A stretch of 63,953 nt of DNA from a virus: the IMG/VR virus record IMGVR_UViG_3300034283_002160, positions 1 through 63,953 of that record; one strand, 5' to 3'. Below are positions 39,002 to 46,960 of this stretch, in pieces. The translations under genes were made by a program, and so were the position numbers. The stretch's first letter is position 1. Every line of letters begins with the position of its first letter. Below the pieces are notes generated by a model, which was given only the letters and a program-made list of their open reading frames with translations, was not told the DNA's origin and ran no database searches.

Positions 39002-40072
39002 ATGAAGCTGCAGGAAAGCGACTTAGGGGACCTTATTCTTCATGCGACTAACTCGGAAACCGTTGAAGATTTTCTAAAAAAAGTAAAAGACGATAAACTA
39101 ATAAGCAATCTCTCCACTAAAGAACTTAAAGATTTTTATAAGGAAAATAGAAATGTAGCTAAAAAAAAATCAAAGATGAATAAAGAAGCTATTTTAAAAG
39201 CCATTAAAGAAGTACTGACTGAAAAGAAAGCTACATATTGCGGAAGATGCGGACATACTCACGTCAAAGGAACCCCTTGCCCAAGACCTTTCAAAGAAGG
39301 GTTATCAACTTACGGCGATGATGCCTATTTCGTAGCACCAAACAAAGGAAAGATGAAAAAAGAAGATATTTTAAAAGCTATTAAAGAAGTGTTAACTGAA
39401 GTTGAGGTCACTGTAATAAGTGATCCAGAATCAAAAAAACGGGCAAAAGAAGCAGCAATGAGAGCTGGTGTAGCAAACCCTGACTTTTTAAAGCAAATTG
39501 ATAATGCTCAAAAAGGAGACACAATTACAGCCGAAGAAGCTATGATTCCTTCAGATGATCGAGTTAGTTATCTTGAAATTGCATTAGGGCGTGTTTGGAA
39601 TATGGGTCGTGGCAATAATAAGATTGATTTAAACTCAATGGCTCAAGAATTAGTTAACGATATGTTTGCTGAATCGTTAGATGAAGATTTAGACCTAGGA
39701 CATGAGGATCACGAACCGCATATGATTAAATCAGAGCTTTACCAGATCGCAAAATACGCTATCGAGCTTTATAAGATGGTAGACCAGTTTGACAGTGAGG
39801 CTGAAGTTGATTTTCCAGCCTGGTGGCAGTCTAAAATCACAAAAGCAAACTCAATGGTTAGCAGCGCCAAGCACTACCTTGAATTTGAACTAGCTAAACC
39901 TGCAATGGATCAGGCTTTGGCAGAAGAAAAAAAAGCTAAAGAACTAGACCCGGTCGGTCATGAAGATGAAGATATCGACAACGACGGCAAAGTAGACAAG
40001 ACTGATAAGTACCTCAAAGGTAGAAGAGTTAAGATCGGCGCAGCAATCGCCCAGCATTCTAAGAAGAAATGA
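39002..40072 (+). CDS. Protein with three cleavage-type sites and a zinc-ribbon segment, 356 aa
   Basis: MKLQE|S starts the chain. Two near-identical helices then follow: KEAILKAIKEVLTE (Glu74) and KEDILKAIKEVLTE (Glu133). Between them lies a short Cys/His segment (YCGRCGHTHVKGTPCP; Cys80, Cys83, Cys93). The C-terminal half is helical and ends with an Asp-rich EF-hand-like stretch (DEDIDNDGKVDKTD) and a basic tail. If each L-T-E is cut, several small peptides result. The duplicated helices point to an internal duplication. Confidence 0.65.
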   Translation: MKLQESDLGDLILHATNSETVEDFLKKVKDDKLISNLSTKELKDFYKENRNVAKKKSKMNKEAILKAIKEVLTEKKATYCGRCGHTHVKGTPCPRPFKEGLSTYGDDAYFVAPNKGKMKKEDILKAIKEVLTEVEVTVISDPESKKRAKEAAMRAGVANPDFLKQIDNAQKGDTITAEEAMIPSDDRVSYLEIALGRVWNMGRGNNKIDLNSMAQELVNDMFAESLDEDLDLGHEDHEPHMIKSELYQIAKYAIELYKMVDQFDSEAEVDFPAWWQSKITKANSMVSSAKHYLEFELAKPAMDQALAEEKKAKELDPVGHEDEDIDNDGKVDKTDKYLKGRRVKIGAAIAQHSKKK

Positions 40073-40638
40073 AACTAAATAAGCTTAAAGATATAATTCA
40101 AGAGGCATACTTTGAGGTGCTTATTGAGGCTGCCCAGCCCCCGGTCCAAGGACCGAAGAGGGACCAAACAGACCCTACATTGAATATTCTCGGTAAGTTT
40201 CCTACCCTCCAAAAGACTCTCACCCACCTCCTAACCCCTCAGTACATGCAATTTGTAGAGAAGGTAGGATGGATGTCCCCTAAACCCTCTACGTTCAAGG
40301 TAGAGTTTAAGTCCGGACAAGATATGGTCTTAAAGTGGATGGGTAAGAATTTTGAAGCCAATATCGAGGGCAAGCGCTACTACCTAGCCAACCTACCGGA
40401 GTACCAGCAGGCACTCGACAAGATCGGCATCATTCTCTCTCACGGTCCAATCCAGACAGGAATGGATGCATTAGGAGGAGAAGAGGGAGCAGGAGGAGAT
40501 GTATTCGCAGGAGCAGGAGCACCTGAACCGGCTGCTGATGCCGGTGCTGATGCCGGTGCTGAAGCAGGAGCCGAGACAGGAGCAGAAACCCCCGCAACTA
40601 CCCCCGGAGCTGGAGAGGACGTATTCGCAGGACTATAA
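40069..40638 (+). CDS. Protein with cleavage-type N-terminus and Ala/Gly/Glu-rich tail, 189 aa
   Basis: The leader KLKDIIQEAYFEVLIE|A ends in L-x-E. The middle (about 45-135) is a folded domain (TPQYMQFVEKVGWMSP...). The last 50 residues are Ala/Gly/Glu/Pro-rich and repetitive, ending DVFAGL; a DVFAG also starts that region. Likely a flexible internal or scaffold-like virion protein. Coupled on both sides (ATGA, TAATG). Confidence 0.6.
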   Translation: MKLNKLKDIIQEAYFEVLIEAAQPPVQGPKRDQTDPTLNILGKFPTLQKTLTHLLTPQYMQFVEKVGWMSPKPSTFKVEFKSGQDMVLKWMGKNFEANIEGKRYYLANLPEYQQALDKIGIILSHGPIQTGMDALGGEEGAGGDVFAGAGAPEPAADAGADAGAEAGAETGAETPATTPGAGEDVFAGL

Positions 40639-41693
40639 TGGATTTAGTCGACAAGATAATCAAGGAATGGTCTTGGAGATGTGCTAAGGGTTATCCGCAG
40701 TTGGACTCTGAGGAAGATCTTCGTATCTTAGAAGGATTATTTAAAATTAACCTTACTGAAGCATCTTTGAGAACCAATACTGAAATAGTAAAAGAAGAGG
40801 AGGAATCTGAAATCACCGTAGATGCTCTTATGGATCTCCTTAAGACTCGCAAAGACGATCTGCCTGCTGAATTCGTTAAGAATCTATACACTCAGATACA
40901 GGGCAAAGGTCAAGGAATATCTTCAAAAATATCTGAAATACTTACCGAAAAAGGTATGGAGGAAAGTAAGTACCTAGTACTAACAACTGCCCAGAGATTG
41001 AATGCTGAAGAAAAACTTCTTAAATTTCTTGAATCCGACTCCATGCCCGGCCTTAGTGATTTAAGAGCTAGTGCTGGAGGCAGTTTAGTTGATTTCTTTG
41101 TAAAGCAGACAAACCTACCTACGGAGCTGGTACAGCCAATAGTTGACTTCTCTTCTATCCGTACAAGCAAAGGAGTTGGCAAAGGTGAGTACGGCCTGGC
41201 TCTCTTTATGAAAGACGGGGTTAAAAGATCAGTAGGAGACGTAGATGTTGAAGGAGTTAGTATAGAAATTAAAGCTGACTCAGCTAGATTAGGAGAGCGT
41301 CACGGTAACTTAAAGCAGTTAATTGAATCCTTAGAACAGATAACGCAAATCCCGGAAGCAGTTAACCTCGCCAAGTACCTCGAACAGATCGGTAAAGCTA
41401 ATTTAGACCCTGCAACTTTGACAAAGGTCAGAGAGGCGGTGAATAGAGAATTCCAAGACGCTTTTGCAGGATCTGATTTTGCCAATATAGGTGAAATTCG
41501 CAACACGCTTTACGGATGGTATGTTGATAACTTCTACGCAACTGAACCCAGTGATTTAATTTTACTTTACATGCAAGGGAATTATAAGATATACTCCCGT
41601 GAAGAATTCAAAGCCGCAGTACTATCAGGTGATATCAAATTTAAGAACGACTTTACCAAAAGCAACAAAGCCCCTCAGCTACTAGGATTCTAA
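40638..41693 (+). CDS. PD-(D/E)XK-like protein with cleavage-type N-terminus, 351 aa
   Basis: Leader ends KINLTE|A (Glu41). The middle contains KGEYGLALF and GDVDVEGVSIEIKADSARLG, with Asp201/Asp203 and Glu210-x-Lys212, the spacing and context of the PD-(D/E)XK nuclease fold. Related sequences with a GKGE...E-x-K pattern occur in marine T4-like phages. A nuclease packaged in the head could enter with the DNA; this is inference. Confidence 0.6.
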   Translation: MDLVDKIIKEWSWRCAKGYPQLDSEEDLRILEGLFKINLTEASLRTNTEIVKEEEESEITVDALMDLLKTRKDDLPAEFVKNLYTQIQGKGQGISSKISEILTEKGMEESKYLVLTTAQRLNAEEKLLKFLESDSMPGLSDLRASAGGSLVDFFVKQTNLPTELVQPIVDFSSIRTSKGVGKGEYGLALFMKDGVKRSVGDVDVEGVSIEIKADSARLGERHGNLKQLIESLEQITQIPEAVNLAKYLEQIGKANLDPATLTKVREAVNREFQDAFAGSDFANIGEIRNTLYGWYVDNFYATEPSDLILLYMQGNYKIYSREEFKAAVLSGDIKFKNDFTKSNKAPQLLGF

Positions 41694-41701
41694 TCTAAGC
41701 T

Positions 41702-42043
41702 ATGAACAAATTACAATCAATTATCACAGTTATTGCAGTTGCACTAGCAATCCTTATGTTCACAGGTTTACTAAACCCTTACAAGAAAAAGTACTTGACT
41801 GAATTGAAGGCAGTAAGAGAGGCATCTGAAGCAAGAGAAGATTCTTTGAAGACGGTCGTTTTCTCTTTAGAGAATGAGGCACTAAGACTTCAAAACAGAG
41901 CCGACTCTACCCTCAAAGCATTAGAAGGAGAAGAAACAAAACGTAAAAAAGAAAGAGATGAATTCAATAAAAGGATGGCTGAGCTTAGCAAGCTTTCTAC
42001 TGCTGAGCTTGCCCGCTATTTCGCAGAGCGTTATAGTCGTTAA
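41702..42043 (+). CDS. i-spanin-like membrane protein, 113 aa
   Basis: One N-terminal transmembrane helix (about 6-24) is followed by a long charged coiled coil (SLENEALRLQNRADSTLKAL). This is the classic inner-membrane spanin layout (Rz-like). The following gene starts inside it in another frame and has a signal peptide, as Rz1-type genes do. No endolysin or holin is identified nearby, so the lysis role is inferred from topology and overlap only. Confidence 0.5.
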   Translation: MNKLQSIITVIAVALAILMFTGLLNPYKKKYLTELKAVREASEAREDSLKTVVFSLENEALRLQNRADSTLKALEGEETKRKKERDEFNKRMAELSKLSTAELARYFAERYSR

Positions 42044-42377
42044 TAAAGATACTTTAGTTTGCCTACCGGAGACGGTTACAAGAAAAGTAATTGCTGACCT
42101 GCAGGCAGGTGACCTTTGCAAGATCGAGCTTGAGAGCTGGATCAGAGAAGCTAAAGGGCTTAGAGATGTCATAGATATTCAGAAAGAGCAGATCGTTAAG
42201 AAAGACGGTATTACTAAAGCTCTCTATGAAACTATTACTGAAAAAGGGATTCAGCTAGAGACAAGAGAGAAAGAAATTGCAGTGTTGAAGGCCGGCAAAG
42301 CCGCCAACTACTGGAAAGGGTTATTAACCGGACTAGGGACGGGCGCTGCCCTGGTACTAGGACTGACGGTATTATGA
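41958..42377 (+). CDS. Secreted, C-terminally anchored protein, possible outer spanin partner, 139 aa
   Basis: Signal peptide about residues 1-23 (GWLSLASFLLLSLPAISQS), a helical middle (LETREKEIAVLKAG) and a hydrophobic C-terminus (about 119-139). The start lies 86 nt inside the previous gene. There is no lipobox Cys at the expected site, so it is not a textbook Rz1 lipoprotein. The C-terminal membrane segment recalls single-chain spanins. ATGA overlap with the terminase. Confidence 0.5.
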   Translation: MNSIKGWLSLASFLLLSLPAISQSVIVVNKDTLVCLPETVTRKVIADLQAGDLCKIELESWIREAKGLRDVIDIQKEQIVKKDGITKALYETITEKGIQLETREKEIAVLKAGKAANYWKGLLTGLGTGAALVLGLTVL

Positions 42378-43954
42378 GCGAACAGCCGCTGAATGTAAAA
42401 CAGTTAGTAATACAAGAATACGCCAAGTGTGCCCAAGACCCGGCATACTTTATGCGTAAGTATTGCTACATCCAGCATCCCCAGAGAGGCAGGATTCTTT
42501 TCAATCTATACCCTTTCCAGGATAAGGTCCTGCATCTGTTCAAAGATAATCAATTTCTGATTACTTTAAAATCTAGGCAGCTTGGGATCTCAACCCTAGC
42601 ATCAGGGTATGCGCTGTGGTTGATGATCTTCCATAAGGACAAGAACATCCTCGCATTAGCAACCACCCAGGCCACAGCCCGGAACCTAGTCACCAAGGTA
42701 CAGTTTATGTACGAGCAGCTTCCGAGCTGGTTGCGGCTTAAGTCCTTAGAGAAAAACAAACTTTCTTTACGGCTTGTAAACGGATCAAGGATCGCTGCTA
42801 AATCATCGAACTCCGATGCTGCTAGATCTGAGGCTGTATCGCTACTGATTATTGACGAAGCTGCGTTTATCGATAACATCGATGAGACTTTCGCTGCTGC
42901 ACAGCAGACCCTAGCAACAGGAGGACAGTGTATGGCTTTATCTACCCCGAACGGTGTAGGGAACTGGTTTCATCAGACCTGGGCTAAAGCAGAGATGTCA
43001 GAGAATTCTTTCATACCCATACGTCTGCCCTGGACCGTGCATCCGGAAAGAACCCAGGCCTGGAGAGACTTACAGGATAACGACCTAGGACCTAGGATGG
43101 CAGCACAGGAATGTGACTGTGACTTCCTTTCTTCAGGAGAAACAGTCTTTGAGCCTGAGTACCTCTCCTTCTACGAGCAGACCTACCGCAAGGACCCCAA
43201 CGAGAGAAGAGGAGTAGATAGCAATTTATGGATCTGGGAGTACCCTGATTACACTAAGTCTTATATGGTTGTGGCTGACGTAGCAAGAGGGGACGGAGCC
43301 GACTACAGCACCTTTCATATCATCGATATCGAAGCGGCTACGCAAATCGGTGAATATAGGAGCAAGGTATCTCCCCGTGACTTCGGAAACATATTAGTGG
43401 GCATAGCCTCAGAATATAACAACGCCTTGCTAGTGATTGAAAACGCATCCATGGGATGGGCTACCATCGAGCAGGTCCTAGACCGGGAATACCCCAACCT
43501 ATACTACTCCTCTAGATCAGACCAGGATACGGTCGAGAGCTATATGAATAAGTATGAGAAAGGGAATTTAGTCCCAGGCTTTACCATGTCTATGAAGACC
43601 CGTCCTCTAGTAATCGCTAAGATGATGGAATACATCAGAGATAAATCAGTCACTATTCAGTCCAAGAGACTGCTAGAGGAGATGAGAGTCTTTGTATGGA
43701 AAAACGGCAAAGCTCAAGCACAGAGCGGTTATAACGACGATCTCATAATCGCTTTTGCTACTGCGCTATACGTCCGAGATACAGCCCTAAGACTCCGCCA
43801 GCAAGGTATGGACCTGGCTAGAGCCCAGTTATCTTCCTTCTCAAGCCTAAATACCCGCCAGGCTCCTGTGTATAATGTTGGAGATATGAAAAATAATCCG
43901 TATACTATGGATACTCCGCACGGAAAAGAGGATTTAACCTGGTTACTCCGTTAG
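42374..43954 (+). CDS. terL: Terminase large subunit, gp17-like, 526 aa
   Basis: The packaging motor. ATPase: Walker-A-like KSRQLGIST (66-74), Walker B LLIIDE (157-162) and a coupling motif LSTPNG. Nuclease: MVVADVARGDGADYS with the first Asp, a middle acid in VIENASMGW, and NDDLIIAFA near the C-terminus. All expected motifs are present and the length is close to T4 gp17 (610 aa). It translocates DNA into the prohead and cuts it. No small terminase gene is recognised beside it. Confidence 0.93.
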   Translation: MSEQPLNVKQLVIQEYAKCAQDPAYFMRKYCYIQHPQRGRILFNLYPFQDKVLHLFKDNQFLITLKSRQLGISTLASGYALWLMIFHKDKNILALATTQATARNLVTKVQFMYEQLPSWLRLKSLEKNKLSLRLVNGSRIAAKSSNSDAARSEAVSLLIIDEAAFIDNIDETFAAAQQTLATGGQCMALSTPNGVGNWFHQTWAKAEMSENSFIPIRLPWTVHPERTQAWRDLQDNDLGPRMAAQECDCDFLSSGETVFEPEYLSFYEQTYRKDPNERRGVDSNLWIWEYPDYTKSYMVVADVARGDGADYSTFHIIDIEAATQIGEYRSKVSPRDFGNILVGIASEYNNALLVIENASMGWATIEQVLDREYPNLYYSSRSDQDTVESYMNKYEKGNLVPGFTMSMKTRPLVIAKMMEYIRDKSVTIQSKRLLEEMRVFVWKNGKAQAQSGYNDDLIIAFATALYVRDTALRLRQQGMDLARAQLSSFSSLNTRQAPVYNVGDMKNNPYTMDTPHGKEDLTWLLR

Positions 43955-43957
43955 GAC

Positions 43958-43965
43958 TATTTATA
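43958..43965 (+). promoter_or_regulatory. Candidate late promoter motif (portal)
   Basis: TATTTATA in context GAC-TATTTATA-CTTAAA, 16 nt before the portal ATG. Confidence 0.6.
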
Positions 43966-43981
43966 CTTAAACAGCTTTTGA

Positions 43982-45859
43982 ATGGCTAACACTTCTTTAT
44001 TTAGTAGACTACAGAGACTTTTCTCCACAGACGTCGTAATACGTAACGTTGGTGGGAATCAGTTAAAGATAGCAGACGTAAACCACATCCAGAGTACTGG
44101 ACGTTACGAGACCAATTCATTGGTTGACCGCTTCTCTAGACTTTACATCTACAATAACAAAAATATCTTCAACCCAAACCTTAACTATCAAACGTTAAGG
44201 ATTCAGCTCTACTCCGATTACGAGGCAATGGATACTGATCCGATCATCGCTTCAGCCCTTGATATTATCGCTGACGAGTCTTGCCTGAGAAATGATATGG
44301 GTGACATCTTGACGATAAAAACCTCGGATGAGAACGTAAAGAAGATTCTCAACAACTTATTCTACGACGTTTTAAACATTGAGTTTAACTTATGGTCATG
44401 GGCTAGGAATATGTGTAAGTATGGGGACTTCTTCCTTAAGCTAGAGATTGCTGAGACGTTCGGAGTTTACAACGTCCTCCCTTATACCGTCTATAGCATG
44501 GTTCGTCACGAGAGCCAGGACCCTAAAGCCCCAGCTAAGGTCACCTTCTCAATCGATCCTGACGGTATCGCTTCATCGACCGACCCTAATTACATCCCCA
44601 GACACAAAGACAAAATCATCCAGTTAGACAACTACGAAGTAGCACACTTCCGTCTTCTGTCTGATACTAACTTCCTACCCTACGGCAGGTCTTATCTAGA
44701 GCCAGCCCGGAAGGTATTCAAGCAGCTCATCCTTATGGAGGATGCAATGCTTATCCACAGGATCATGAGAGCTCCTGAGAAGAGGACCTTCTACATCAAC
44801 GTCGGTAACGTACCCCCTAACGAGGTGGAGCAGTTCATGCAGAAGACCATCAACCAGATGAAGAAGACCCCGTACGTAGATCCGCAAACCGGACAGTACA
44901 ATCTTCGCTTTAACATGCAGAATATGATCGAGGATTTCTATATCCCGGTCCGTGGAGGTGATACTTCAACCAGAATCGATACGACCAAGGGACTAGAGTA
45001 TGACGGAACCAACGACGTCTCTTACCTAAGAGATAAGATGTTTGCTGCCCTTAAGATACCCAAGGCATACTTCGGTTACGAAGGAGACTTGCAGGGCAAG
45101 GCAACTCTTGCTGCCGAGGATATTCGCTTTGCTAGAACAGTAGAGAGAATCCAGCGCATCCTAGAATCAGAGCTGACTAAGATTGCTCTTATACACCTTT
45201 ACACCCAGGGGTACAAAGGAGAGAGTCTTACTAACTTTGAACTAAAGCTAACAACTCCTTCTATCATCTACGAACAGGAGAAGGTAGCTCTACTCAAAGA
45301 AAAGATTGATCTAGCAACTCAGATGATGAGCAGTGCTTTATTCTCATCAGACTATATCTACGAAAATATCTTCAACCTATCCGAAGATCAGTACAACGAG
45401 ATGCGTGATTTGATTAGAGAGGATAAGAAGAGAACCTTCCGGACCACTCAAATTGAAAACGAAGGTAATGATCCTGTCAAGTCAGGGATATCCTACGGCA
45501 CACCTCACGACCTAGCCACTATGTACGGTAGGAAGGGTGTCGACGGACAGAAAGTACCCACCGGCTATGATGAGCTTGTAGGAGAAACTAATCCCGAGGG
45601 CAGACCAAGAACAAATATGTCCATCTACGGCACCCAGAACGATCCCCTAGGGAGAGACAGACTAGGTACCCACGATATGAAGGGCGGTTATGAATCACAG
45701 AACGATAAACTTAAAGAGGGTAGTCTAGCAACTAAATCAGTGTTCTTTCAAAATCAGGATTTATTCAAAGAGCGTAAAAAACTAATCTTTGAACAAGATC
45801 ATACTGCAGAAACTAGTACTTTACTAGATGAAAGCAATATTAAGGATTTAGAGAAGTAA
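43982..45859 (+). CDS. gp20: Portal protein, gp20-like, 625 aa
   Basis: Follows terL and precedes the prohead core and protease genes, as in T4. It has the typical gp20 patterns: DPIIASALDIIADESCLRND near residue 85, LPYGRSYLEPARKVFKQL, RIMRAPEKRTFYINVGN-type segments, YLRDKMFAALKIPKAYFGYE. It makes the dodecameric ring through which DNA passes. The C-terminal 100 residues are hydrophilic. Its own late motif lies upstream. Confidence 0.9.
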   Translation: MANTSLFSRLQRLFSTDVVIRNVGGNQLKIADVNHIQSTGRYETNSLVDRFSRLYIYNNKNIFNPNLNYQTLRIQLYSDYEAMDTDPIIASALDIIADESCLRNDMGDILTIKTSDENVKKILNNLFYDVLNIEFNLWSWARNMCKYGDFFLKLEIAETFGVYNVLPYTVYSMVRHESQDPKAPAKVTFSIDPDGIASSTDPNYIPRHKDKIIQLDNYEVAHFRLLSDTNFLPYGRSYLEPARKVFKQLILMEDAMLIHRIMRAPEKRTFYINVGNVPPNEVEQFMQKTINQMKKTPYVDPQTGQYNLRFNMQNMIEDFYIPVRGGDTSTRIDTTKGLEYDGTNDVSYLRDKMFAALKIPKAYFGYEGDLQGKATLAAEDIRFARTVERIQRILESELTKIALIHLYTQGYKGESLTNFELKLTTPSIIYEQEKVALLKEKIDLATQMMSSALFSSDYIYENIFNLSEDQYNEMRDLIREDKKRTFRTTQIENEGNDPVKSGISYGTPHDLATMYGRKGVDGQKVPTGYDELVGETNPEGRPRTNMSIYGTQNDPLGRDRLGTHDMKGGYESQNDKLKEGSLATKSVFFQNQDLFKERKKLIFEQDHTAETSTLLDESNIKDLEK

Positions 45860-45863
45860 CATA

Positions 45864-45871
45864 TATTTATA
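45864..45871 (+). promoter_or_regulatory. Candidate late promoter motif (prohead core)
   Basis: TATTTATA in context ACATA-TATTTATA-TCAG, 19 nt before the ATG at 45891. Confidence 0.6.
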
Positions 45872-45890
45872 TCAGTAGACTTACATACTC

Positions 45891-46745
45891 ATGAAAATTA
45901 AGCATTCGAAGTATAAAAACACAGGCCTTATTTTTGAGCTGTTGGTGAAGCAAATTGCTGCCGACACTCTATCGAGGAAAGACTCCCCGGCCGTGAAGGT
46001 ACTCAAGAAGTTCTACACAGGTAAAACATCGCTAGTTAGAGAGTTCAAGCTTTACGAATACATCCTTAAGAACAAAGGAGTATCCCAGCCCAAAGCCGAC
46101 ACCATCGTCTCCACTATCATCGAGATCTCAAACAAGTTAGATAGAACAGCTATCAAGAAGCAGAAGTACGATCTTATCAAAGAGATCAAAGAGTCTTACG
46201 ACCTAGAGGAGTTCTTCTCAATGAAGGTCCGGGACTACAAGCCGCTGGCTGCTCTGTACTGCTTGATGGAGACTCAAAGCTCTGAAGATCTTGCCGATCC
46301 TAAGTTCATCGTCGATAACAGAGTTACTATTCTAGAGCACTTGACTGCTAAGAAGCAAAACGAAGACGATGTTAAGGATGCGATGATCGAAGAGTTTTCA
46401 AAGTACGATAAGGATTTAAGATTACTTACTTACAAGATTCTCCTGGAGAAGTTTAACGGAGAGTATGAAAATTTCCTACCTCAGCAGAAAGATATCCTTA
46501 GAGAGTTTATCACCGCTTCTGAGTCACAGGTCAAGCTTAGGAATATGATCAACGAGGAGCTAGAGAAAATTTCTATAGAAGTTAATGCTCTTACCCCTAA
46601 GGTCAAAGACGAGATTATTAAGATCAAGATCGACGAAGTTCAAAAGCTTATCAAGCCTTTGGATAAGAAGACCCGGATTGATGACAATCACATCGTCAAT
46701 CTCCTTCAGTACTATGAACTTGTTAACGAGCTAAAGACTTTATGA
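45891..46745 (+). CDS. Prohead assembly-region protein, 284 aa
   Basis: Almost all helical and highly charged. It lies between portal and protease, the place of T4 gp67/gp68, and similar proteins of this length occur there in marine T4-like phages. The N-terminus KIKHSKYKNTGLIFELLVKQ is distinctive. Probably a core or portal-assembly factor. ATGA overlap with the next gene. Confidence 0.6.
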   Translation: MKIKHSKYKNTGLIFELLVKQIAADTLSRKDSPAVKVLKKFYTGKTSLVREFKLYEYILKNKGVSQPKADTIVSTIIEISNKLDRTAIKKQKYDLIKEIKESYDLEEFFSMKVRDYKPLAALYCLMETQSSEDLADPKFIVDNRVTILEHLTAKKQNEDDVKDAMIEEFSKYDKDLRLLTYKILLEKFNGEYENFLPQQKDILREFITASESQVKLRNMINEELEKISIEVNALTPKVKDEIIKIKIDEVQKLIKPLDKKTRIDDNHIVNLLQYYELVNELKTL

Positions 46746-46960
46746 AAAAGCATAAATTCACCGAGCTCCTCAGAGAACTTATCCTAGACCGGCTCAGCGA
46801 GATGAACGTCACCGGAGCGATAGGAGCGCCCCAAACCCCTTACGCTTTTTCGAAAGGGAAAAAAGACAACAGAGCCGTCACCGCAATGAAGAGCTTTGGT
46901 TACACTAAGACAGAGAGACCAAAGAGACCTTCCAACACTAAATTGTTTGATTTCAGATGA
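46742..46960 (+). CDS. Small prohead core-like protein, 72 aa
   Basis: The leader helix KFTELLRELILDRLSE|M ends in L-x-E. The mature chain is basic and Gly/Pro-containing (VTGAIGAPQTPYAFSKGKKD). Size, position and cleavage site resemble T4 gp67/PIP, which the protease degrades to internal peptides. ATGA overlap with the next gene. Confidence 0.6.
   Translation: MKKHKFTELLRELILDRLSEMNVTGAIGAPQTPYAFSKGKKDNRAVTAMKSFGYTKTERPKRPSNTKLFDFR

Noticed and set aside
40499-40687. Second + strand ORF over the Ala-rich tail
   Set aside because: It is a frame-shifted reading of a low-complexity GCA/GGA-rich coding region. Both flanking genes are tightly coupled without it.
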